Positions 1 to 9,500 of a stretch of 64,000 nt of DNA are shown in pieces. Under the pieces are notes generated by a model. It was not told where the DNA came from. It saw only the letters and a program-made list of their open reading frames with translations, and made no database searches. Position 1 is the stretch's first letter. Every line of letters starts with the position of its first letter. The stretch comes from Phaseolus vulgaris (taxonomy: Eukaryota; Streptophyta; Magnoliopsida; Fabales; Fabaceae): positions 21,534,716-21,598,715 of the forward strand of contig NC_023759.2 of NCBI RefSeq assembly GCF_000499845.2, read 5' to 3'. A program made the position numbers and the translations under genes.

Positions 1-654
1 ACCAGCGTACCAGAATCGGCGATCGCCAGGTTGAAGATGAAGTCGCCAGATGTAGATTCAAGGCGACCTAGTCGTTGGAGATCGCCAGAGCGAGCACATC
101 GCCGAAGATGAAGGAGAAGTAGATTATGAAGGCGGCCGGCGAGACCACAGGGAAGGAGTATGAAGGCCCCTAACTCGCCAGTTCCAGTAGAGATCGCACT
201 CCCAAGTTAGCTATGCGCTGGGCAGTACCATGCATAAGTAACTTAGCCAAAATGAGAGTAGAAGCAGCGCCAAGTCAGGGAACCTCCAGATGATGGCACG
301 TGTACAGTTGGATGCGAGCCACGTGTCCAAGTCTGTAACTGTCAGGAGAGAGAAAGCTACCAGGTATATAAGAGTTCTTAACAACTTTCTGAGGTACGCA
401 CGTTCAGTTTATACACTTTACGCTTGCGAGTGATAGAGCTGACTGTGAGAGAGGATTTGCACGGTTCTTGTTCTTAGTATTTGGTGATACCGTCACTGAC
501 TTGAGCGTCGGAGTGCGATCGGCCGCAGCGGCGCCGTACTGTTTCTTTGCAGGTTCTTGAGGTAGATCCCGGAGAGGAACGGAGGTGAGAAGCGGTGCGC
601 ACGTCGATCCTTTGACGAGGCAGTCTCCAGCGTTCCGGTCAACAGGCAGGATCA
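1..654 (+). repeat. 5' LTR of Tat-type Ty3/gypsy element A (left end outside window)
   Basis: This is the 3' part of an LTR. Read on the + strand it matches the reverse complement of the two 815-bp LTRs of element B (39002-39816 and 50251-51065), including the end GGCAGGATCA at 645-654. A primer-binding site follows immediately. The first bases of the window already lie inside the LTR, so the TG end is missing. The left half is rich in GGCGA/TCGCC words, as in B and H. A TATA-like box lies at 365-372. Confidence 0.88.
365..372 (+). promoter_or_regulatory. LTR TATA box (TATATAAG) of element A
   Basis: TATATAAG sits in the LTR of A. The same word occurs at the equivalent place on the minus strand in both LTRs of B (about 39307-39314 and 50556-50563) and in the LTR of H (about 60192-60199). 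Conservation across four LTRs supports it as the core promoter that drives the genomic RNA. Confidence 0.6.
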
Positions 655-656
655 TC

Positions 657-674
657 AAGCGCCCACCGTGGTGC
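657..674 (+). other. Primer-binding site of A, tRNA-Lys(CUU) type, degraded
   Basis: The 18 bases after the LTR end resemble TGGCGCCCACCGTGGGGC, the complement of the 3' end of plant tRNA-Lys(CUU) as I recall it. GCGCCCACCGTGG is preserved. There are mismatches at the first two positions and one near the far end. The matching sites in B (50231-50247) and C (15739-15756) are closer to consensus. Confidence 0.65.
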
Positions 675-1052
675 CGTGTAAAACTTGCTCCCATCCACAA
701 CGTGAGTTCGTGGAGGTTTTCGAAGGTTTCTGCGTGGTTGTGTGCTGGTGCAACCATCGTTCACGGTTTGTCTGAGTTTCGTTCGGTGAATTTGCGTTTT
801 GTACCGTTCGTTTGGCTTTTCGATCGGTGGAGTGAGGTTTCCTGCTGTTCGCGCACGATTCGTTCGGTGGAGTTTTAGTTCTTTCGCTCGATCGGTTGTT
901 CGAAGGATTTCTGGTGAAGTTGTGGTCTTCTTTGAAGGCGTACGGTGTTCTTGAGTTTTCTTGCGCAGTTTCGCGCTATTTTCTCCGATTGATCGCCGAT
1001 TCGATCGAGGCTGAAGTGTTGTTCGCTGCATTCCTGTGATTCGCTGAAATTC

Positions 1053-4000
1053 ATGAGAAAAATGAGAAGCAATCGATCAAGTCCGGTTGCGCCCGTGGTG
1101 CCTGCCGCTGCCGAAGGTGCCGCTGCCATGACCATGGCGCAGATGGCGGAGATGATGCGCGCGTTGCAGGCAACTGTGGAAGCCTCACGCGTGGAGCAGG
1201 CGAGAATGCATGAGGACCTGGTCGCCTCTCGCGCCAGGAATGAGGAGCTCAGCAAGATGACTGAGGAGCTGCGTCAAGCTCTTCAGGAGCAGCAAGGGCG
1301 TTCTGCCGCGGAAGAGGTTGCGCCATCGTCGCCACCTCGTGTTTTTCCCATGCCTTTTATTCAGGCGATCACGGACACGCCCATTCCCACGAGCGTGGTT
1401 CCGGTTAAGGCTGTTTTCACCGGCGTGGAGGATCCTGAGGCTCATCTCACCACGTTCCATACGCAGATGATGCTGTCAGGAGGGTCAGACGCCGTCTACT
1501 GTAAGATGTTCGTGAGTACGCTCCAGGGAACGGCGTTAGAGTGGTTCGTGAGCCTGCCTAACGGCCACGTAACCAATTTCCAACAATTCTCGAAGATTTT
1601 TGTCGAGCAGTACATCGTGAATAAGGCACCGCCCAGGGTGTCTTATGACCTGTTTGATATAAGGCAGTACCAGGGAGAGTCCCTCAGAGAGTACCTGAAT
1701 CGCTTTGGAGCGCAGATGGTCAGATCGCCGGCCAAGGATGAAGAAATGCTGGTCTATGCCTTCAAGAAGGGCGTGCAGCCAGGACCATTCTGCGAAGCCT
1801 TAATCAGGGCTCACCAGGTGGAGGTCAGGGGGTACATAGAGCTGAGAACCACGTTTACTGATGAGGCTGGTTCGAGAACGGAGAAAATCAAGTACCTCAT
1901 CGTAAACGCACCCTCAGCGTATAACATCCTGTTGGGAAGGCCCACGCTTAACAGGATAGGCGCCATTCCGTCGACTCAGCACATGAAGGTAAAGCTGCCG
2001 TCCATGGAAGGGGTGGTGATTACGATCAAGTCTGATCAGAAAGAAGCGAAAAGGTGTTATGAGAATAGCCTGAAAAACAAAAGATCAGTGAGTTATGTAA
2101 CAACCACCCCGCCTCCCGGTGTGAAGCCCAGACCGCCGGTAACAGAGGAGGCCGCCGGAAGGGATGTAGAGATGGTAGACGTTGAGCTTGGGGAGAGGAA
2201 TGCTGGTCTGGAGAAGGAAGAGGCGCGGAATCGCCCTGAAGAAGCGAGAGAGCAGGGAATCGCCAGGGCGGTGATCGCCAGAGAATCCAGGCCTAAACCT
2301 GTCGAGCAGTGGCTCGAAAAGGAGATCGGAGGGAAAATCTTCAAGCTGGGAAGATCTCTGGAGGTCGATCTCCAGGACCAGATCGCCAAGGTGATTGAGC
2401 GGCATCTGGACGCGTTTGCATGGTCCGCTTCGGACATGCCCGGGATTGATCCCGACTTCTTGTGCCATCATCTGGCGATGGACAACATGGTGAGACCGGT
2501 GCGACAGAGAAGAAGGAAGTTCAACGAGGAGAGGAGGCAGGCGATTAGAGATGAAACGCAGAAACTCCTCGCTGCAGGCCACATCAGGGAAGTCCAGTAC
2601 CCTGAATGGTTGGCAAATGTCGTGCTGGTGAAGAAGAGTAACGGGAAGTGGCGCATGTGCGTCGACTTCACCGACCTGAACAAATCTTGCCCAAAGGATT
2701 CGTATCCTTTGCCAAGCATTGATGCCCTGGTTGATAGTGCTGCAGGGTGTAAGTTGCTGAGTTTCCTGGATGCCTTCTCAGGATATAATCAGATCAAGAT
2801 GCATCCCATGAATGAAGAGAAAACAGCCTTCATGACGGAGAGATCGTGCTACTGCTATAAGGTGATGCCGTTTGGGCTGAAGAACGTGGGGGCCACGTAC
2901 CAGAGGCTGATGGATCGAGTACTTGCACCAATGCTGGGAAGGAACGTGCAAGCTTACATCGATGACATGGTTGTGACCTCCCCGGAAAAAAGCAAGCACG
3001 TGGCGGACTTGGAAGAATTGTTCACGACGATCGCCAAGTTCAGATTGAAGCTGAACCCGGAGAAATGCATTTTCGGCGTGGAGGCTGGAAAGTTTTTGGG
3101 TTTCCTCTTGACTGAAAGAGGAATTGAAGCCAACCCAGACAAGTGCGCCGCCATCCTGGCGATGAGGAGCCCGGCTACGGTGAAAGAAGTACAGCAGCTA
3201 ACAGGTCGGATGGCAGCCCTATCTCGCTTCGTGTCAGCTAGCGGAGAAAAGGGGCATCCCTATTTTCAGTGTCTGCGGCACAATAGCAAGTTCGCTTGGA
3301 CGAAAGAATGCGAGGAAGCTTTCGTCAAGCTGAAGGAGTATCTGGCGAGCCCGCCGGTTCTGTGCAAACCGCTGGTGGGGATCCCTCTCAGGTTGTATTT
3401 TGCTGTAACTGAGAGGACGGTGAGTGCGGTGCTCGCCCAGGATCAAGATCAGGCTCAGAAGCCTATTTATTTTGTGAGAAAGGTGTTGCAGGGCCCAGAA
3501 ACGAGATATCAGGCCCTGGAGAAGGCTGCGCTGGCTGTGGTGTTTTCGGCGAGGAGGTTGTGCCACTACTTCCACAGTTTCACAATACTGGTGATGACTG
3601 ACCTGCCCATCCAGAAGGTCTTGAAGAAACCCGACGTTGCGGGAAGGATGGTGAAGTGGGCGGTAGAGTTGTCAGGGTTTGATATTAAGTACGAGCCTCG
3701 AGGCCCGATCAAGGGGCAAATCTTTGCAGATTTCGTGGTTGAGCTCTCATCAGAGGCGACGCGGGTTGAAGGAGACGATTTCCGTTGGGTACTCTCGGTG
3801 GATGGATCGTCGAACCAGCAAGGTAGCGGTGCTGGAGTCATATTGGAAGGGCCCAACGGCGTGCTGATTGAACAATCTTTGAGGTTTGCCTTCAAAGCCA
3901 GCAACAATCAAGCAGAGTATGAGGCGCTAATCGCCGGGATTTTGCTGGCCAAGGAAATGGGAGCTAGGGTGTTAATGGCAAAGAGTGACTCGCTGCTAGT

Positions 4001-5612
4001 CACGGGGCAAGTAACAGGCGAGTTCCAGGCTAAAGATCCACAAATGGCGGCTTACTTGGCGTATGTGCAGGAATTGAAGAGTTCCTTTGCCTCCTTTGAA
4101 GTAGTACATGTGCCCAGAGAGCAAAATGCCCGAGCTGACTTGCTTGCTAAGCTCACCAGCTCAGGCAAGGGGGGTAGGCAGAGGACGGTGATCCAAGAAA
4201 CTTTGAAGACGCCAAGGGCATTTGTAGCAGATCACCTGGTCCTTCAGATAAGCAAGTCGACGGAGAGAGCAGCGAGAAGCCATAAGTCTTTGACGCAAGA
4301 AACTCTGAGATCGCCGAGAATTAGAGCATGTCGAGGAGAGAAGGCGGACGTGATGCAGGTCTGCGCCGCCCATGAGCCAGACACTTGGATAACACAGTAC
4401 AAGCGGTGCCTGGCAGATGGTCTCCTCCCGCTGGATCCGTCAGAAGCTAGGAAGGTAAAGAAAAATTCCGGGAAGTACACATTGATTGATGGCGATCTGT
4501 ACAGGTTTGGGTTCACTCACCCACTCCTGGAATGTATACACGGCGAGAAGTGCACGAGAATCATGGCAGAGCTCCACGAAGGTATATGCGGAAGCCACGT
4601 CGGGGGTCGAGCTCTGGCCGCAAGGACTCTCCGTGCACGCTACTACTGGCCATCCATGAGAGAAGATTGCAAGAAATATGCCCAATGTTGTAAACAATGC
4701 CAGCAGCACGCCGATTGGCATAAGGCACCTCCCGAGGAGTTGAAGTCGATCTATAGCCCTTGGCCGTTTCATACTTGGGGAATCGACATCCTGGGACCTT
4801 TCCCGCTGGCAATCAGGCAGATGAAGTACTTGGTGGTGGCGATTGAGTATTTCACCAAGTGGATTGAAGCAGAACCAGTGGCCCAGATCACCGCGCACAA
4901 GATCGAAGGTTTTGTATGGAAGAACATCGTGTGCCGGTTTGGAGTGCCTAAACGCCTGGTGTCAGATAATGGGACGCAGTTTGCAAGCCACCTGTTGAAG
5001 AAGCTTTGTGAAGAGGTTGGAATTCAACAAGTGTTTGCATCCGTCGAGCACCCTCAGACAAATGGCCAGGTGGAGTCAGCTAATCGGGTGTTGTTGAGAG
5101 GTTTGAAGAGAAGGCTTGAGAAAGCCAAGGGAAGTTGGGCTGAGGAGGTGCCCCGTATAGTCTGGGCGTACCACACCACCGAGCAGTCAGGAACCCATGA
5201 GACCCCGTTTAGCTTGGTCTATGGGTGTGACGCCATGATTCCGGTGGAGATCCAGGAGAGCTCGCCGAGATTCCAGAACTTCGTAGAGGAAGACTCGAAT
5301 GAAGAGAGAAGGCTGAACCTGGATCTACTGGATGAAGTCAGGGAAGAGGCGAGGCTGAAGGCTGAGGCGGTGAAGAGGAGGATCGAACGAAGATACAATT
5401 CAAAGGTGATGCCAAGGCAGTTTAGAGAAGGCGATCTGGTGATGAGAAAGGCCCACCAGTACGAGATGGAGAATAAACTATCACCCAAGTGGACTGGACC
5501 GTTCAGAATAACCGAGGCGCTCGGGAACGGAGCCTACCGCTTAGAAACGCTGGAAGGAGGGGCGATTCCTCGCACCTGGAACGCCACACACCTGAAGTTG
5601 TACTATAGTTAA
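1053..5612 (+). CDS. gag-pol polyprotein of element A, in-frame loss of nucleocapsid and protease core
   Basis: One uninterrupted frame of 1519 codons opens at the ATG used by gag in B. Order: N-terminal coiled coil (residues about 25-95), retrotransposon gag/capsid domain (about 110-250), then an abrupt switch to the C-terminal end of the protease (VEVRGYIELRTTF). RT follows with YIDDM near residue 635, then a first RNase H lacking its leading Asp (about 790-890). The second RNase H begins at SVDGSSNQ (about 915). Integrase has an HHCC finger (about 1174-1220), D near 1245, D in SDNGTQF near 1304 and E in GQVESANR near 1340. A GPF tail (WTGPFRI) closes the frame. About 0.9 kb present in B is missing at nucleotide 1815, removing the zinc-knuckle-like motif and the protease Asp. 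RT, second RNase H and integrase keep their catalytic residues. It cannot process itself unless protease is supplied in trans. Its 3' LTR is also lost. Confidence 0.93.
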   Translation: MRKMRSNRSSPVAPVVPAAAEGAAAMTMAQMAEMMRALQATVEASRVEQARMHEDLVASRARNEELSKMTEELRQALQEQQGRSAAEEVAPSSPPRVFPMPFIQAITDTPIPTSVVPVKAVFTGVEDPEAHLTTFHTQMMLSGGSDAVYCKMFVSTLQGTALEWFVSLPNGHVTNFQQFSKIFVEQYIVNKAPPRVSYDLFDIRQYQGESLREYLNRFGAQMVRSPAKDEEMLVYAFKKGVQPGPFCEALIRAHQVEVRGYIELRTTFTDEAGSRTEKIKYLIVNAPSAYNILLGRPTLNRIGAIPSTQHMKVKLPSMEGVVITIKSDQKEAKRCYENSLKNKRSVSYVTTTPPPGVKPRPPVTEEAAGRDVEMVDVELGERNAGLEKEEARNRPEEAREQGIARAVIARESRPKPVEQWLEKEIGGKIFKLGRSLEVDLQDQIAKVIERHLDAFAWSASDMPGIDPDFLCHHLAMDNMVRPVRQRRRKFNEERRQAIRDETQKLLAAGHIREVQYPEWLANVVLVKKSNGKWRMCVDFTDLNKSCPKDSYPLPSIDALVDSAAGCKLLSFLDAFSGYNQIKMHPMNEEKTAFMTERSCYCYKVMPFGLKNVGATYQRLMDRVLAPMLGRNVQAYIDDMVVTSPEKSKHVADLEELFTTIAKFRLKLNPEKCIFGVEAGKFLGFLLTERGIEANPDKCAAILAMRSPATVKEVQQLTGRMAALSRFVSASGEKGHPYFQCLRHNSKFAWTKECEEAFVKLKEYLASPPVLCKPLVGIPLRLYFAVTERTVSAVLAQDQDQAQKPIYFVRKVLQGPETRYQALEKAALAVVFSARRLCHYFHSFTILVMTDLPIQKVLKKPDVAGRMVKWAVELSGFDIKYEPRGPIKGQIFADFVVELSSEATRVEGDDFRWVLSVDGSSNQQGSGAGVILEGPNGVLIEQSLRFAFKASNNQAEYEALIAGILLAKEMGARVLMAKSDSLLVTGQVTGEFQAKDPQMAAYLAYVQELKSSFASFEVVHVPREQNARADLLAKLTSSGKGGRQRTVIQETLKTPRAFVADHLVLQISKSTERAARSHKSLTQETLRSPRIRACRGEKADVMQVCAAHEPDTWITQYKRCLADGLLPLDPSEARKVKKNSGKYTLIDGDLYRFGFTHPLLECIHGEKCTRIMAELHEGICGSHVGGRALAARTLRARYYWPSMREDCKKYAQCCKQCQQHADWHKAPPEELKSIYSPWPFHTWGIDILGPFPLAIRQMKYLVVAIEYFTKWIEAEPVAQITAHKIEGFVWKNIVCRFGVPKRLVSDNGTQFASHLLKKLCEEVGIQQVFASVEHPQTNGQVESANRVLLRGLKRRLEKAKGSWAEEVPRIVWAYHTTEQSGTHETPFSLVYGCDAMIPVEIQESSPRFQNFVEEDSNEERRLNLDLLDEVREEARLKAEAVKRRIERRYNSKVMPRQFREGDLVMRKAHQYEMENKLSPKWTGPFRITEALGNGAYRLETLEGGAIPRTWNATHLKLYYS

Positions 5613-6472
5613 GAGCTTTGTAAGTAAAGACAAACACAAAGTCATAATACAATGTCTCTGATGAAACAGTTTGAAAGGGGGCACTCTTTTTTCCCTAAGG
5701 AGGGTTTTTAATGAGGCCACCCAATAAAAGAAGAGTTTTCGAAGTATAAGGCGTTTTTTGGTTGCATGTTTGCTGTTTTCCAAAAGTTTTGAAGAAAGAC
5801 CTTGTCACTTGTAAGTGATTTAAGGCAAGAAAAGATATGTCGCATGTTTTCCAGCTAAAGTTTTTAAGTCCTCATCGTTTTTCGGCGATTGGAGGCATCA
5901 GTTAAGTTTTCAAAGTCCTCATAGTCTTTCGGCGATCGGAGGCACCAGATGGAAGACCTCAACGCCCTCGCGCGTTTTGAGGCAAGTTAAAGACCTCCTC
6001 GCCGTCGAGCGAGTGCAGGCGAGAAACAGTAAAAGTCCTCCGTGTTTCTGGGGGCGAGAAGATGTAACCCCTGGGGCAATGTAGAGGCAAGTTAAAGACC
6101 TCCTCGCCGTCGAGCGAGTGCAGGCGAGAAAGAGAAAAGGTCCTCAGTGCATCCAGGGGGGAGGAGATGTACACCCTGGGCAAGTTGAGGCACCAGATAA
6201 AGTCCTTCTCGCCGATGAGCGAGTTCAGGCTAGTTAAAGTCCTTCTCGCCGATGAGCGAGTACAGGCAAGATAAAGACCTCCTCGCCGTCGAGCGAGCGC
6301 AGGCGAGAAAGAGAAAAGGTCCTCAGTGCATCCAGGGGGGAGGAGATGTACACCCTGGGCAAGGTGAGGCACCAGATAAAGTCCTTCTCGCCGATGAGCG
6401 AGTTCAGGCGAGTTAAAGACCTTCTCGCTTACATGCGAGCATAGGCAAGATAAAATCCTTCTCGTCTCGAAC
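5613..6472 (+). repeat. Post-pol spacer of A with nested tandem repeats
   Basis: No gene is seen. The stretch is built from short units such as CTCGCCGATGAGCGAG and CTCGCCGTCGAGCGAG alternating with AAAGTCCTTCTCG or AAAGACCTCCTCG. A block of about 181 bp is repeated, with copies around 6140-6230 and 6321-6411. It aligns in reverse complement with the post-pol spacer of B (43670-44400). Homology to B stops near 6472, before the antisense gene that B carries. Confidence 0.75.
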
Positions 6473-6510
6473 GACCAAGATAGGAAGGAAGGACCAAGAT
6501 AGGAAGCGCC
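6472..6510. other. A/D recombination junction with a short duplication
   Basis: Sequence matching the spacer of element B ends in CTCGTCTCGAACGA. Sequence matching gag of element C begins around AAGCGCCCCTACGAG. Between them GACCAAGATAGGAAG occurs twice about 20 bases apart (6472 and 6492). This looks like templated filler at an end-joined break. Confidence 0.65.
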
Positions 6511-9500
6511 CCTACGAGGCAAGGAGAACCCAGCCCAGGGGACGAGCAGAGGGAAAAAGAGAAGGAAATAGACCCCTGAGGCACAACTTTGTGTTAGAGC
6601 TTAAAGACCTCATTGTTGTGCCCAACATAGCTGACAGGTTTAGGCCACCAGTGAAGACTGACAAGGGGCTGGGGCCCCACAAGGAGTCGTGGTGCGAGTT
6701 TCACGAGGCGTTCGGGCACCATATTAACAACTGCTTGGCGCTGGGCTATCAGTTGGATGAGCTTGTGAAGACTGGTTTCCTAAAAGATTATCTCGTTGGG
6801 TCCACTACAACCACAGCCATGGCGACACCAGAAGAAGGTCAAGCACACGAAATACCGACTCACGGAGAAGTACACACCATTTCTGGAGGCTTTTCCGGAG
6901 GAGGACCCACTGCCTCTCAACGTAAGAAATATGTGAGGTTAGTAAGTTCAGTTGTTGAGGAGTTTCCGGATGACCCGTGGGAGTCCGACCTCGTCTTCAC
7001 AAGGGCTGACCTACGAGATGTTGTCCCACACGATAATGACCCTGTGGTCATTTCAATAGTCATAGCGGGAAGGAAAGTACACAGGGTTCTCGTTCACCAG
7101 GGCAATTCTGAAGACGTCATGTTTTGGTCGACCTTCAACAAGCTACAGTTATCCCTTGACCTACTGAGACCGTATACTGGATGCTTGTATGGGTTCGCAG
7201 ATAACCCAGTGGAAGTACGTGGCTACCTGGAGCTAAGAACGACGTTCACTGATGGAGCGGCGTCGCGCACCGAGAGCATTCGGTACTTGGTGGTTAACGC
7301 CAACTCAGCCTATAACATCTTATTAGGCAGACCCGCCCTGAACAGATTAAGGGCAGTATCCTCCACACGCCACATGAAGATAAAGTTACAAGACCTTAGT
7401 GGCAAGGTGATAGTTATCAAGTCAGATCAGGAAGAGGCCCGAAAGTGCTATGAAAATAGCTTGAAGACAAAGAGAGGCGTGGTCATGGTGATTGAACGAC
7501 CACCCGTTTCATATTCGCGAATGGAGTTAGAACCATTGAAAGAGGCGACGCCCGTGGAGTTCATGCTTGTCGAGGCCGTACCTGCGAGGCGACGCCTATA
7601 GAAGATGCACGCACAGAAGGAAGATACGGTGACGCCTCGCCCATGGAAGAAGAGTCAGAGGAAGCGATGCCCGTGGAGTCCACGCCTGTTGAGGTCACGC
7701 CCATAAGGGTGACACCTATAAAGGATGTGTGCACAGAACAAAATGGAGGTGATGCCTCGCCGATGGAAGGAGTATACCAAGGGGCCTCGCCCATGGAAGA
7801 AGCATCGGAAAAGGTGATGCCCGATGCACCCGATAGGGTGACGTCTATAGAAGAGGACCACATGAATGAGCCTCGTGCAGAGAACGTGCAGAATGAGAAA
7901 CCCCAACCAATAGACAACGTAGTAGAAAGGCCGATAGGGGGTAAAGTGTTCAAATTAGGACGCTTCTTGAGCCAGGAAGAACGAGAAGAGGTAGCTGCAG
8001 TGATCTCGCGCCACCTAGATGCATTCGTGTGGACTGCGGCGGACATGCCAGGCATCGACCCAGACTTTTTGTGCCACCATCTTACCATGGACGCCAAGGT
8101 TCGCCCTGTGCGACAGAGAAGGAAGAAGTTCAACGAATAACGATGCCTCATCGTGAAGGAAGAGACACGGAAGCTGCTAAATGTCGGGCACATCAGGGAG
8201 ACACAATACCCTGAGTAGTTGGCCAACGTAATTCTAGTGAAGAAGGCGAATGGGAAGTGGACGATGTGCGTCGATTTCACAAATTTGAACAAGGCATGCC
8301 CAAAGGACTCGTATTCGCTACCCAACATTGACGCGTTAGTGGATAGCGCCTCGGGTTGCAAGATGCTAAGTTTCTTGGATGCATTCTCAGGTTACAATCA
8401 AATCAAGATGCATCCAAGGGATGAGAGTAAAACGACGTTCATGATAGAGACAAGTAGCTACTGTTACAAGGTGATGCCATTTGGGTTGAAGAATGTAAGC
8501 GCCACCTACCAGAGGTTGATGGACAAGGTCCTTGCACCCTTGCTGGGAAGGAACATGCAGGCCTACGTAGATGACATGGTGGTGACTTCACACGAGAGAG
8601 GGCAGCACGCAGCGGATCTGGAAGAGCTGTTTGCTACCATATCAAAGTATCGCCTCAAATTAAACCCAGAAAAGTGCGTTTTTGCCGTGGAAGCAGGGAA
8701 GTTCTTGGGATTTATGCTCACCGAGAGAGGGATAGAGGCGAACCCCGATAAGTGTGCAACTATCATCACCATGAGAAGCCCAAAATCAGTCAAAGAAGTT
8801 CAGCAATTGACTGGGAGGATGGCAGCTTTGTCAAGGTTTGTGTCTGCTGGAGGGGAGAAATGCCACCCCTATTTCCAATGCCTCAATAGGAATAGCCGTT
8901 TTGCATGGACAAATGAGTGTGAAGCAGCGTTCCTCGAGTTGAAGGAATACTTGGTAACTCCACCTGTGCTTTGCAAACCACAAGTAGGCGTCCCTCTCCA
9001 ATGATACTTTGCGGTAACAAAGTGGGCCATCAGCTTTGTGTTGGTCCTGAGCAAGACCAAAAGCAGAAGCCCATTTACTTCGTGAGCAAGGCCTTGCAAG
9101 GCCCAGAATTGAGGTACCAGTCACTAGAGAAGGCGACGTTAGCAGTGGTGTTCTCAGTCAGAAGGCTCCTCCACTATTTCCACAGTTTCACACTGGTGGT
9201 GATGACGAACCTCCCCATCCAGAAAATACTTCGGAAGCCGGATGTAGCGGGGAGGATGGTTCGCTGGGCGGTGGAGTTGTCAGAGTTTGATATCCAATAT
9301 GAACCCAGGGGATCCATCAAAGGGCAAGTCTATGCTGACTTCGTGGCAGAGCTCTCACCAGGAGGAGACCCTCAAGAGGTGGAGTTAGGGTCACAGTGGA
9401 TGCTCTCAGTGGATGGGTCCTCCAATCAGCAGGGGAGTGGCACTGGAATAATCTTGGAGGGGCCTAACGGAGTGTTGATCGAGCAAGCTTTACGCTTCGC

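Noticed and set aside
585..878. Small open frame over the LTR end and leader of A
   Set aside because: It spans the primer site and has no counterpart in B at the same length. LTR and leader sequence only.
7561..8361. 266-codon open stretch on the minus strand opposite D protease-RT linker
   Set aside because: Low-complexity Ser/Thr-rich translation antisense to the linker repeats and RT, not conserved in C or E.
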